Assembly (NCBI RefSeq): GCF_026262505.1
Contig: NC_067204.1
Span: 14,960,522-15,024,521 of the forward strand
Length of the DNA stretch: 64,000 nt
Direction of reading: 5' to 3'
DNA from: Trichomonas vaginalis G3
Taxonomy: Eukaryota > Parabasalia > Trichomonadida > Trichomonadidae
Shown here: positions 40,717-51,890 of the stretch, one piece after another
Numbering within the stretch: the stretch's first letter is position 1
Layout: each line of letters starts with the position of its first letter
The notes under the pieces: model-generated
The model's input: the letters and a program-made list of their open reading frames with translations, nothing else
What the model was told of the DNA's origin: nothing
The model's database searches: none
Made by a program: the position numbers and the translations under genes

Positions 40717-41307
40717 TCAATGAGCTTCAATAAGATTGTATGAAGGGTGATTGCACATATAGTTGAGATGTATTTCTGACAACCTTTTGTTTTGATACTG
40801 GAGTGATTGAATGGACTTTGGTGCGGTATGACGAGAAAAGTGATATAAAGTGAATGTAAACTCACCAACTTCAGAATTTGAGAGAGTATTTCCAACAGTA
40901 TTCCATGCTCTCTGTTCTGCTTGTTCTATCTGTGACAATGTGGTTTGATCGGTCTCTTCGGTGGTATTGCATCTGAAATTTCTCCAAAGGTTGCATTCGT
41001 TGCGAAGTTTTTCGATGACTGTATCATATATTGGCATCAATGTTACGTGTAAATCAACAAAATCTAATTCAGCTTGGCTAAGATCACTTTCTGCTTCTTC
41101 ATCTGGGTGTAGATCTCTGAGGTGCTTCGATAAATTGAAGATTTCTTTTTGATATTTAATAGCATCATGCCAATATGACGAATTTTTCTTTACTTCATAC
41201 ATCACTCGTTTGAAAGGTTTGTTAAGTGAATCTATGTCCATCATTTTGAGGAATTCCTTATCGAAATCTTTCAAAAGCAATGCCAAGTCATCCAGTGTTT
41301 TCTCCAT
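40717..41307 (-). CDS. Unknown helical protein (196 aa)
   Basis: Largely alpha-helical: Leu/Lys/Asp-rich at the N-terminus (LDDLALLLKDFDKEFLKMM), then Trp- and Glu-containing helices, with a His/Ser-rich C-terminus. The region around residues 70-150 (AELDFVDLHVTLMPIYDTV) resembles a BAR- or bromodomain-adjacent helical bundle in composition only. A TCATT initiator-like motif lies about ten bases before the ATG, supporting the start. No family recognised. Confidence 0.65.
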   Translation of the reverse strand: MEKTLDDLALLLKDFDKEFLKMMDIDSLNKPFKRVMYEVKKNSSYWHDAIKYQKEIFNLSKHLRDLHPDEEAESDLSQAELDFVDLHVTLMPIYDTVIEKLRNECNLWRNFRCNTTEETDQTTLSQIEQAEQRAWNTVGNTLSNSEVGEFTFTLYHFSRHTAPKSIQSLQYQNKRLSEIHLNYMCNHPSYNLIEAH

Positions 41308-42201
41308 TTTGAATCAATGACACTTTTGATCGCTCTATTGAAAATTTTCTGTACAATTATATTGGTTGTTGTTATTATCGAGTCCAATATGTTTTGATTT
41401 TTTTGTAAATATTTGAATTTATCATCGGTAATAAAGTGGCATTTATAAATTTTGTTTAAATAATTGATATTGTGTTGAATATGGAATATTCATTTGAATA
41501 TATTAACAAAAATTTGTATCAAAATTTTTGTAAATTAAATTGAAAACATTAGTTACTTGGATATATTGCTTTAAATAAGAATATCAATAACATGTAAAAA
41601 TTGAATTTATTCCCCATTAAAGCTCCACTTTTCCTCTCAATTTTGAGAGTATATTCAATTTTTAAAGGACTTTGCGGGTCTCAATATTGCTATTCTAAGA
41701 GCCATAGAGTAAACTGTCTATAGAAACATCTATCCACTATGGCTTGCGCGTATAGAAAATATAGTATTATTGGATGAAAGAAATTTCAAAATCTTAGAGC
41801 CATTTAAAAAACGGTATGACTAATTTTCATTAATAAGAATTCGATATAGTTGATATTTCTGGTTGCTAAACAAGAATTCTGAGAAATAAATTAAAAAAAA
41901 ACTACCTATAGCAGTATCATTAATCCTTCAGATCTATCGCTACATTCAGATGATAACAGCACAAAGAAAATGTTGTCAGATGTGAAATATACCTACATTT
42001 TTCCCCTTATTTGTGGGCTTCTTCCTCATAATTTGATAAAAATATTGAATTTGATCATGAATAAATATTTTTTAGTTTGTATGAGTAGATTTAAAGCAAA
42101 ATACAAATCATATAGGCAAGCAGTTAATCAAGTTAATATAATCTGATAGTAATGAAGTTCTTTGTATTACGGACTGACATGAATATCCGTTGCATATAGT
42201 G
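41308..42201. other. Intergenic region with one palindrome
   Basis: AT-rich. GCCATAG...CTATGGC at about 41700-41746 forms a hairpin with an inner TCTATAG/TCTAT part. No gene supported. Confidence 0.4.
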
Positions 42202-42782
42202 CTACCTGATCTTTATTACATTTGCATGTTTCTTCTTCTTTTGTATTATGATGTCAATATCCAAATAAGTATTTATTATTTTTTTCTTTTTTAGTTTTTT
42301 ATCCACTTTAATTGACTTCAGGAAGGCCTCTACTTCATCTTTTCCATGAAAATGTGCAATAAAAAGAATTGACCAACCGTGTCTTGTTAAAGCATGAACA
42401 TCTTCATGATATTTGATTAGAAGTTTGACATTATCAATTTGGCCTTCTCTGACTGCAACATGAAGGGGGGTTTCAAAATCACTATTTTTTGCCTCAATTT
42501 TTGCACCATGCCAAATGAGGAGTTGTGCTATTTCATTACTCGAATTTTTTACTGCAAAATGAAGAGGAGTCCATCCAGTAACATCAGGTGAGTTGACATC
42601 TGCCCCATGCGATAAAAGAAATTCGGTGACCTCTTTTTTCCCATTTTCTGCTGCAAACTGAAGAGGAGTCTTTTCATTATTTACAATTGAGTTGACATTT
42701 GCCCCATGTGATATAAGAATTTCAGCGACCTCTTTTCCCCATATTTTGCTGCATAATGAAGTGGGGTATACCATTCATTACT

Positions 42783-44258
42783 TAGGGATGCGTTAAACAC
42801 GCCATTTGACCGGGCGTACATTTTTTTTGTTCGCCCAAAAATTTCGCCATTTGAGAAATTCAAAAATTAAAAATAAAATTTTAATCTTGATTTTTTTATT
42901 TTCGTGATTTTTTTGAAACTTACATAAGCGATGAAATACTTTTTTTAAGTAATCGTTTATTATATATAAATATATCTTAATAAAATTAATTCCTTAAGGT
43001 AGAGCGTGTTCAAATTGAAAATCTCATACAATATTTTCTTAATGGCGTATTTTTCTGAGGTCGCCCACATAAAGGCGAATTCAAAATTGAGAACTCCAAG
43101 GCGTACGGCGAGTATTCAAAATGTACGCCACTTACAAAATATTGAATGTGGATTATCAATTTTTTGGCGTGTTCAATTTCAAATTTTGATATTTATGTTT
43201 ATTTTATTCAGTATAATGCTAAGAATTAAAATATAAAATTCATAGAATTTTTTCTTTGAAAATATTTTACATTTTTATTAGACCACTCCTAGACTAGTCA
43301 TCAGGTTATCCTCAGATCATCCTCAGACTACTCCTTATCAGATTACTCATCATCCTCAGACTACTCCTTAGACCCCTCCTCATCAGACTACTCCTCAGAT
43401 CTTCCTCATAAGACTCCTCCTCAGATCTTCCTCCTGAGACTACTCTTCAGACTACTCCTTAGAGTCCTCCTCATCAGACTAGTCCTGAGACTAGTCCTCA
43501 GACTACTCCTCAAACTCCTCAGACTACTCCTCAAACTCCTCAAATTATCCTCAAACTCCTCAGACTACTCCTCAAACTCCTCAGATTATCCTCAAACTCC
43601 TCAGATTATCCTCAAACTCCTCAGACTACTCCTCAAACTCCTCAGATTATCCTCAAACTCCTCAGACTACTCCTCAAACTCCTCAAATTATCCTCAGACA
43701 ACTCCTGAAACTACTCCTCAGACAACTCCTCAGATTATCCTCAAACTCCTCAGACTACTCCTCAAACTCCTCAGATTATCCTCAAACTCCTCCTCAGATT
43801 ATCCTCAAACTCCTCAGACTACTCCTCAAACTCCTCAGACTACTCCTCAAACTCCTCAGACTACTCCTCAAACTCCTCAAATTATCCTCAGACTACTCCT
43901 CAAACTCCTCAGATTATCATCAAACTCCTCAAACTACTCCTCGGTCTAATCCTCAGACTCCTCCTCAGATTATCCTCAGATTGTCACTTTACATATATAT
44001 ATCGATAACTAAATAATTACTTATTATACTTTCTTTATTTTTTTTTAATTTTAAAATAATATTAATATATCTTTCTACGTTTAATGATGAAAAGAGAAAG
44101 AGGAGTAAAAAGAGGAAAGAGAAAAGAAAGAGAGAGAGAGGAAAAAAAAGAGAAAGAAAAAAAAAGGACGGCGATAATTTTGTATTGTTTTGTTATTCGG
44201 CCGAATGGCGTATTATTCTATTTTTAAACGGTCATGGCGTAAAACCGTCGCATCCCTA
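42783..44258. mobile_element. DNA element inserted in the ankyrin gene (1476 bp)
   Basis: The inverted ends start TAGGGATGCG, with related inner parts (ACGCCATTTGACC and ACGCCATGACC). The exact flanking duplication is CATTACT, 7 bp (42776-42782 and 44259-44265). It has no transposase frame. The middle is filled by a CTCCTCAGA-type satellite and a G/A-rich stretch near 44.09-44.17 kb. End sequence and duplication length do not match the 9-bp MULE group; a hAT-like (8-bp) origin is possible. Short pieces with similar ends occur near 53.05 and 61.85 kb. Confidence 0.85.
43281..43985. repeat. Degenerate CT-rich minisatellite
   Basis: About 700 bases of variations on CTCCTCAGACTACTCCTCAA and CAGATTATCCTCAAACT, with a basic period of 9-12 and higher-order units of about 21-30 bases. 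Strong strand asymmetry (almost no G on the plus strand) could favour triplex or R-loop formation. It lies inside the ankyrin-gene insertion. Confidence 0.9.
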
Positions 44259-45696
44259 CATTACTGGCGTTGACATCAGCTCCATGAGAAATAAGGAAAT
44301 CTGCTGTTTCTTTACTATTCCCCATCGCAGCATACATAAGTAGAGTTGTTTTCTCAGTCCATAATGTTTGGGTTGAAGCGCCTTGTGACAAAAGGAATTC
44401 TAGTGTTTCTTTGCTATTATGTAATGCTGCAACTTTAATAGGCGGCATATGTTTGTTATCAAGATCGTTGATAAGTGCACCATGTGAAATGAGTAATGAG
44501 GCAATTTCCTTCGCATTAGCTCGAGCTGCATAATGAAGTGGAGTTTGACAATTTTTATCATTAACATTTATTTTTGCACCACCTGATATAAGAATTTTTG
44601 CTATTTCTAGGCAGTTATTTTCTATAGCATAATGAAGTGGGGTTCTAAAATTAGAATCAAATACGTTAACATTGGCACCATGTGCAATAAGAAATTGTAC
44701 TCTTTGCGTGTTTTTTTCAAGAATTGATAAATGAAGAGCTGTTAACTTATCAGTTGTTGTAGCATTAGGATCTGCGCCATGTGAAAGAAGATATCCCCAG
44801 AGACCTTTGATGTTGAAATGAATTGAAGCAGGAAAATGTTCGCCGATAGTTTTAGATTGATCCAAATGTACCAAAAATGCTAAGATATTATTATATTCAA
44901 TACAAGATCCTAAATCAATAGTTTGTTCTTTCTCATTGACCAAGAAAGAAATAAAGTCAATATTATGTGAAATGATCGCATATGGCATGGAATAAAAATA
45001 TATGAAAAAATCGTCCTGATTATTTATGCATTCGGCAATAATGTCTGGATTCCCGCTCAAAAATGAATATTGACCACAGCAATGAGTAATTTTTGAGTTA
45101 AATTTTGTTCTTAAAAACTTAAAACAATTAACAGACCCGTGATAACAACATAATTCAAGTAATGAATATTTGTTATCATAATTGGTATTTCGATACGCGT
45201 AAACATAATCTGGATAGAAGTCGCTCATATATTTTTGATCTTCACAAAATCCTTCTCTCTCTGTAAAAGCAATAAATGCTTGTAAATCATCATCCATAAT
45301 TGCCTTGAAAATGGTGTCCTCTTTATGGATGCATAAAATATCTTGAGGATCTTGATTTTTTCTTTTTCTTCTTGGATAGCATCTAAGAACTTATAATACA
45401 CTTTATTAAGTTTGCTTTCTTTATAAGATAATATTTCCGTCTGATATGAAATATATTCGTCAAATATTTTTTTGAACAATTTAAAGTAAGACATAAGATA
45501 TTTGTTATTAAATATTGCTGCATTTGAAATAGATTTACAAAAAGAAACCTCCGATGTCAAAAACTTAGAATGGTCATTTTTTTATGATCGATGAGATGCA
45601 TAAAAAAAGGAGATAATTATCATAAAAATACTTTACAAATATTTATAAACAAATATACTATATATAACTTACAATATATATATATATTATATAAAC

Positions 45697-48600
45697 TTAT
45701 TCAATGTGAATTCTTTCTTGAGATTTCTTCGATTCCAAATCCTCGAATCTTTTCTTCATTCTTTGTATTTCTCTCGTTCGTCCTTGTTTCGTCAATGCTT
45801 GTTCTACTTTAGTTATTGCGTCTGTTTTGTGATTCAAATACAGCCAAGACGTGTATTTCACAAAGTTCTCGTCAATCATTATCTGAGTTGCTTCACTAAC
45901 TTTGTGTTTTGTTATGTATTCGAACACTTTTCCCATGTCAAAACCGACAGACAAAGCAGTATCGAAATGACCAGCGTCAATCAAAGATTTCATTGCCATC
46001 AAACGAGTCTTCAAATTACTCATTCTACTTCCCAACTCACCGGCAACATTTGAATGCCCGATTTTAGTTAACAAAACAATTATATTCGGTATTAAAAGTT
46101 TTTCTCCATTAATTATCAAAGAATCAAAAGGAGGTAAAAGAGAAACAACATTCAAAACAGTCTGGAATATTGTTTGTTGCCTGGATTTAAATGGCTTAGT
46201 ATGCAGCTCTTTGTTTATCAAGTCTTCAACACTTGACCCGATAACTTTCAAAATTGAATTGAAAACGATAGGATTTCTGATAATTTGGCGGTTAGCGATT
46301 AAAGGAACTAAATGTAATACTTCTAATTTTCTTTTTTCAGCAAGTTTCGGAAGAATTTCGATGATTTTTTCATCATTTTGGATGTACAAATATATTCTAA
46401 TTAACAATGCCCATCCTTCATCTAAATAATCTTCCAAAACTTGGTCAATATTCTCTGGATTAAACAAATCCAAATCAAATTCTTTTTTGGCAAAATAACT
46501 CGCATGTGCACAAAAAAGTGACTTTGTATATAAATCATCCAAATTCTTCATATCATTTGTAACATATCTCATTATTGTCTCTTCATCACCAATTCCAAAC
46601 ATACACAAAATAGACCTTGCTATCATTCTCGGCGTAATTTCATCATGTTCTCCTTTTTCAACATTATTTTCATGGGAATAAATACAAATTTTTTCATGAG
46701 AATTTGTACTACTCATTCCTTGATATCTTGTATTTATTTTCTCTTGGGAATTTACAAGATTTTCTTGTGAATTTGTACTACTTATTCCCTGTGATTTTGT
46801 GTTAATTTTTTCTTGAGAATTTGTGTTAATTTTCTCTTGAGAATTAGTACTAATTTTATCTTGAGAATTAGTACCACTCATCATCTGCGAATTTGTGTTG
46901 ATTTTTTCTTGGGAATTTATGGCACTTTTTATTTGAGATCTCATGTCACTTTTTGATTTAAGTTTAAATTCAATTTTTTGTTTCAAGAATTTCAAGCCTT
47001 CACCAGGGTTTTGAGTTCGAAGTAAGAAGAGACATTTTGATACTACTTCGTTATCAGCGTTTGTTAATATTTCGTCGTTTGTTGTTCCATAAATTTTGAA
47101 TTCATCTTCTTTTAATTCAGGATAATCTTCGTTTAAATATTCCATCAACAAATTCCACTTCAATGATCTCAAGTCTATTTTGTAGCTGCTTGCAATTTTC
47201 TCAACAATTTTGTGTAGTCTTCTTCCGTGTGTCTCGTGTAACTCTATTTTGTTGTAAAGAGATCTAATTAATTTAACAGGATTAATTAGCAAATCTTGTT
47301 CAGCAAAAGCGGACAAACCATTCTTGTTTAGATCCATGGCTATCTGTGTCATCAATTGCTCTTTTACAAGACCAATTAATTGATAGAAAAGTGACAAATC
47401 TTCTTTATTTAATCTCGGCGCTAAAACAGTTAATAACTCTTTATGCGTTCTGTCTTTGAGCGAGAAGATTAAATCTCTGTAGTCATCGATAAAAGGGGAT
47501 GACATCTTGTTTACTATCACGTAAACAATCAATTCGTCGCTTCCAACATCACAAAAATTCGCAACGTTCAAGAGACCGTTCAGAGTGTCGTTATTTACAT
47601 GGTTTTGGAGAGTCTGAAGAGGGTTCTCCATCAATTCATGGAAATTGACGCTGTGTTTCGGTCCATCGTATAAAGATACTAAGATATTAAGCTCTCTCTT
47701 CCTGTCCTGGCCTAGTTCTTCCAACATGGAGTAGCAGTAGGCTAAAAGAGAGTACTGGCAGCCGTCAAGAGTCAAAATTACGTTCTCCAAATAATCTTTC
47801 GCGTTTTCAAAGGATAATTTACGTAGCTGCGTGGAGGCTCTTGATACTCTATCAATATCCCCGGAGCAAAAGTCTTCTTTGAATACATCGAAATCATAAT
47901 TTTCGATATCAGGAATAAAAATACGACTTGCATCAGTCAAACCTTTCTCAATGAGGGATTCATTGATTTCTATGAGATCCTTCTTTGTTTTCATGATGTC
48001 AAATATATCATTTTGTAAATTTTTGTTGTCAGGAAAATTTTTAAAAACTTCTAAGAGTCTTGCATAGATTAATACAGTATCCAAGGAGTCGTACTTGATC
48101 AGGGTGAATACGTTTTGCAAGCAGTCATGCCAGAGCTCGATAATTTCCTTCAGAGGAGTAAATGGTAAACATTCGAACATACAGCTTTCAGTAAACTGAT
48201 AAAATACGTTTGAATTCCATCTAGTAATATATTGTAATATTTTCGGCAAAATTACTTGGCCATTTTGTGCGTAATTATGGTTTTGAGAAATAATATCCAT
48301 TAATTCGTTGGTATTTAGGGCCAATACCTGAGAAATCGTTACCATGTCATCCCAGCCATTACGAGAAATCAGTTTGTAGAAGATTTCCTGGCGAGAAAAT
48401 AGCTTAGAATATCCATCATATGAAATTACGATTCCGTATGTACTAGCGAGGTCATATATTGGTCTAATCTGCTTTAAATTTCTGAATTTCTTGAGTTTGA
48501 GTGCGTATTCCTCAGGATCTTTTGGATTGCCATCAGCAATTGAAGAAAAATGGCTCAAAGAACCTAAAGAACTCAATGACAGATCGATAGAAGGTGATCT

Positions 48601-49668
48601 CTTGTATCCAATCGGCTGAGAAGCTTTCCTTGTTACAGTGTTTTTTTCCGGTAAACTTGAAACACTAAAATTTGCAAGGGATTCTGACCTTTGTACAGGC
48701 ATGTAGGAAGAGATACACTTAGAGAATATGTCGGGGTCTGGATTGTAATCGATGTTGTTCTGTTGCGCGTATTCTTCGATCTGTTTATACTCTGATTCTC
48801 CGGAAAATTGAAGGATTTGAAGGGCTTTTTGCTTCGTTGTCGTACTTTTCATGAACTCTGTAATGATACTGAGCTTGCTCTTTATGTCCCAGGTCTTTTT
48901 AGCAATGCCTTGGTAAATTATTGGTTCAATTGTGATTGAATTTAGTTCACAGTAAGGAATTATCTGCGTTCTTAGACATCTTACGAGTTTGTTTGGTCTG
49001 TCACATTGACTAATCATCTTTATGACGAATTCTGACTTATCTAAATTTGTATAATCGTTTAATGTAAGGTCAAACTTAAATTCTATAAGTTCTCTGCATT
49101 GCTCGCGATATTTCATAAGACTTTGCCATGAAGTTGTGTAATCATTTCCTCTTGTTGTCGTTGAATTTTTTAAGATTTTTTTCATTGTTTCTTTATTTAA
49201 GCGAATTTGATCTAATATGTGTGGTTTAGCATTTATATAACTCGAAACCGTCGAATTTACGAACGCTGTTGATAGTCTAGCATTTTCAAGATCTAATGCA
49301 AAAGAAGCAATCCATTTTATTGGACATCTTGGGATTATATTGATTAAATGTTGTATATACGTAATTCCTGGATGTTGTTTTGGCTTAATATTCGCAAAAA
49401 AAGTTAAAAATATATCTAAAATTTCAGGATGACGTTCCATAAGTGTCAATATCTTAGTAATATTTAATTTTTCGAGATACGGACCTATTGTTTCTGCTAA
49501 ATTTGAATTAATAAAATCTTCACATTCGTTTTTATTGAAATGCTCGTGAATAATGCAGTAAGATCCGAACTTCCGGGTCTTTTCCAGATCATCAGCGAGC
49601 GAGTGAGCCATTTCTTCAGCAGCAATTTCTTCGTCAGAAGAGATTGTTGACGAAAATTTTTCACTCAT
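45697..49668 (-). CDS. Rod/KNTC1-like helical-repeat protein (1323 aa), tentative
   Basis: An intact 1323-residue, almost wholly alpha-helical protein without enzymatic motifs, of the solenoid type seen in the Rod (RZZ kinetochore complex) and NAG/Sec39 (Golgi-ER tethering) families. A stretch at about residues 815-850 (HKIVEKIASSYKIDLRSLKW then LLMEYL) resembles the Rod C-terminal region. A low-complexity insert at about residues 908-1000 consists of degenerate TNSQEKIN repeats. A Ser-rich patch lies near residues 330-390. If Rod-like, it would link kinetochores to dynein or act in membrane tethering. That identity is inference; the gene itself is clear. Confidence 0.85.
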   Translation of the reverse strand: MSEKFSSTISSDEEIAAEEMAHSLADDLEKTRKFGSYCIIHEHFNKNECEDFINSNLAETIGPYLEKLNITKILTLMERHPEILDIFLTFFANIKPKQHPGITYIQHLINIIPRCPIKWIASFALDLENARLSTAFVNSTVSSYINAKPHILDQIRLNKETMKKILKNSTTTRGNDYTTSWQSLMKYREQCRELIEFKFDLTLNDYTNLDKSEFVIKMISQCDRPNKLVRCLRTQIIPYCELNSITIEPIIYQGIAKKTWDIKSKLSIITEFMKSTTTKQKALQILQFSGESEYKQIEEYAQQNNIDYNPDPDIFSKCISSYMPVQRSESLANFSVSSLPEKNTVTRKASQPIGYKRSPSIDLSLSSLGSLSHFSSIADGNPKDPEEYALKLKKFRNLKQIRPIYDLASTYGIVISYDGYSKLFSRQEIFYKLISRNGWDDMVTISQVLALNTNELMDIISQNHNYAQNGQVILPKILQYITRWNSNVFYQFTESCMFECLPFTPLKEIIELWHDCLQNVFTLIKYDSLDTVLIYARLLEVFKNFPDNKNLQNDIFDIMKTKKDLIEINESLIEKGLTDASRIFIPDIENYDFDVFKEDFCSGDIDRVSRASTQLRKLSFENAKDYLENVILTLDGCQYSLLAYCYSMLEELGQDRKRELNILVSLYDGPKHSVNFHELMENPLQTLQNHVNNDTLNGLLNVANFCDVGSDELIVYVIVNKMSSPFIDDYRDLIFSLKDRTHKELLTVLAPRLNKEDLSLFYQLIGLVKEQLMTQIAMDLNKNGLSAFAEQDLLINPVKLIRSLYNKIELHETHGRRLHKIVEKIASSYKIDLRSLKWNLLMEYLNEDYPELKEDEFKIYGTTNDEILTNADNEVVSKCLFLLRTQNPGEGLKFLKQKIEFKLKSKSDMRSQIKSAINSQEKINTNSQMMSGTNSQDKISTNSQEKINTNSQEKINTKSQGISSTNSQENLVNSQEKINTRYQGMSSTNSHEKICIYSHENNVEKGEHDEITPRMIARSILCMFGIGDEETIMRYVTNDMKNLDDLYTKSLFCAHASYFAKKEFDLDLFNPENIDQVLEDYLDEGWALLIRIYLYIQNDEKIIEILPKLAEKRKLEVLHLVPLIANRQIIRNPIVFNSILKVIGSSVEDLINKELHTKPFKSRQQTIFQTVLNVVSLLPPFDSLIINGEKLLIPNIIVLLTKIGHSNVAGELGSRMSNLKTRLMAMKSLIDAGHFDTALSVGFDMGKVFEYITKHKVSEATQIMIDENFVKYTSWLYLNHKTDAITKVEQALTKQGRTREIQRMKKRFEDLESKKSQERIHIE

Positions 49669-49966
49669 ATAAAAATTGATTTTAAAAATAAAAGTGCGAT
49701 TATTTTTCTCTCAAATAAAAATATTTGATCACTTGTTTTCTTCTGCTTTTGTAATAACAAATATTTTTGAAAATTTTGGCAAAAAATTTGTAACAGAAAA
49801 TTCATTATACAAAAAAACTGATTAGATTATTTCATATTGACCTTCTAAATGTGGGGAATCTTTTCCTCATAATTTCAAGGTTAGACAAAAAGTGACACTT
49901 TCAATAGGGAGTAACATTTAAAAAGTGACAATTTAAAATTCACAATAAATAAAAATAATAAATTTT

Positions 49967-51650
49967 TTAGTCTATTAAATTATTCTTTTCTTTGAAATCC
50001 TCCAAAAATTCTTCGAAATGTTCTAAAATATAACCTGGAGAATTATAACAAAATTCATTAATTTCTAACATATACGTATCTAACAATTCATTTGGAATTT
50101 CAAACGATCTTAAATATGTAATTGAATTTTGTATCTTCTCATTTATTTGAGAAAGTTTTTCTTCAGCATTTTCCAATAAAAATCTTAATGGATTCAAATT
50201 GGCTTCTTGATTCTGAACAAAATTTAATACTTGGTATAAACGTGATTGAACTTCTCTTTTCAATTTTGTTTTATAATCTGTCAATCGAGGCTCGCGAATT
50301 CTAATTGAAGGAATAAAACCTGTTTGAAGTAAATCGTTTTTAATACGATAAAAGTAATTGGGTGCAACTTCTTCTAAAAGATTTTTGACAAAAACATCAA
50401 TTCTTTGATTTTTAACGCAGCCAAAATCGTGATATTTTATCTTTTTAAATAAAGATTCAGAAACGTTATTCACAACGGTTAATTCATTTGGTCCGGCAGC
50501 GGCTATCCACTGTTGTTTATGAATGTCCCACTGACGTGTAAAGTATTGATTAAATTCCAATTGATCTTGAATTTTATCAATAATGTGCTCTTTATACATT
50601 TTTGCAGCATCTTCTTCTGTGCAATCACGATAATAACATAAAATGTTCATAAATTTTTCGACTTCTGATCTAATCTCTTCATCATTTATCTTTGAGAGAT
50701 TCTTTTTAAGTGCGCGTATTACATGTAGCGCGCACCAAAAGATATTGCACTCCGGAAATGAATTCCTAATCCCGTTGAAAATGTTTAGTGCACAGTCAGA
50801 CATGATAAATTCAGGTTCTGTGTGAGTTGTTTCAAAATATTTACTTAAGCAAAAAGAAATATTTTCACTATTATCTGGATATATTATAAAATAACACAAA
50901 GGGATAGAATGAGTATTAGCAAATTTGGTAGCTAATACATAAAAAGGAAATCCATGAATAATTAATTTAAACGTAGAGTCTAAGTGATAAATTGGTGGTT
51001 TTTCATGAATTTGAGAGATCATATCATTATCAGAGTAAATAAAAACCAATTTGTCTGGAAAATCAGTATCTTCACCTTGAATGTCAAAATAAATAAGGTC
51101 ATCATGTTGATCTTCCCATTGATTAACATAGTTTTGTAAAGATTGAAATTGATTTAAAGATATGTCTGGTAAAGATCTCATAAGATCTTTTTGTTGTAAA
51201 TAATATTTCAATTGATTGATTGCAGTTTGTTTCATAGTCATGTGAATACAAGTATGATCTTTAGGTATTTCAAGCGTTTTGTTGACTTCTTGTGTTGCAT
51301 TAAGTGGACTTCCGTGATTCATGAGAAATTTTTTAATCCAAGCACGGTAAGTACCACTTGTAGGTGTATTTTTATGTTGTGGTGGTGGTCCTGAGTGAAT
51401 ATAAGTTAAGTTTGCAGATTTAAAAATGTAATTGTCGAAATTTTTAATAAATTTAAAGCCTGCTGGGCAGCCTTCGTATTCGCATCGGTGGTAGATTAAT
51501 ACTCCTGTTCCAATTGATAGTTTTTGTGGGTCTTTGACAAATCTTATGTTACCATGCAGCTCTGCAGCTATAACAAACGAGAATATTCTAAATATCCTAT
51601 GGCTTGATCAACCTCGCATGGAGGATCGGGTGGAGGATGTTGCATTGAGC
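49967..51650 (-). CDS. Second MULE-type transposase, N-terminally damaged
   Basis: The ATG-started frame covers 451 residues (49967-51322), but coding sequence continues upstream in frame without ATG to near 51580. That part contains a zinc-finger-like HRCEYEGCPAGFKF. A shift in frame occurs near 51570, and still further upstream a coding-like EVDQAIGYLEYSRLL is seen. The catalytic domain has YHLDSTFKLIIHG (first Asp), FIMSDCALNIFNGI (second Asp), IFWCALHVIRALKKNL and NNVSESLFKKIK (Glu). It is clearly related to the transposase at 33962-35674 but divergent. The DDE core looks whole; the DNA-binding N-terminus is damaged. Confidence 0.85.
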
Positions 51651-51890
51651 AGCAAAAAGGAAAAATAAAATTGAAAACTTACATTGAAAAAATAACGGTT
51701 TAATAGAAAAATTTTTTTTCTTCTGAAAAAGAATTATCTTTGAGTATCTAAATTGGGATAAAGGATATAGAATAGATAACTAGTACTTAATATATGATAC
51801 ATGTACACGAAATGGAAGAATGTGTACTAAAAGAAAGAGAATTTTAGCTTAATATTTTACATACGAATCAATTATCTTTGGTTAAAAGGT

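Larger units (their letters stand above)
42202..45560 (-). pseudogene. Ankyrin-repeat gene split by a transposon and frameshifted
   Basis: A trichomonad-type ankyrin protein with the usual N-terminal non-repeat region (CKSISNAAIFNNKYLMSYFK and onward). At least nine ankyrin units follow (for example TPLHYAIENNCLEIAKILIS, TPLQFAAENGKKEVTEFLLS). No ATG opens the frame at 45560. A frameshift lies where two frames overlap (45225-45297). The element at 42783-44258 interrupts a repeat, and a further one-base shift occurs near 42735. Across the insertion, host sequence reads GADVNASN then EWYTPLHYA without loss, so the insertion is clean. Ankyrin proteins mediate protein binding; this copy is dead. 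Confidence 0.9.
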
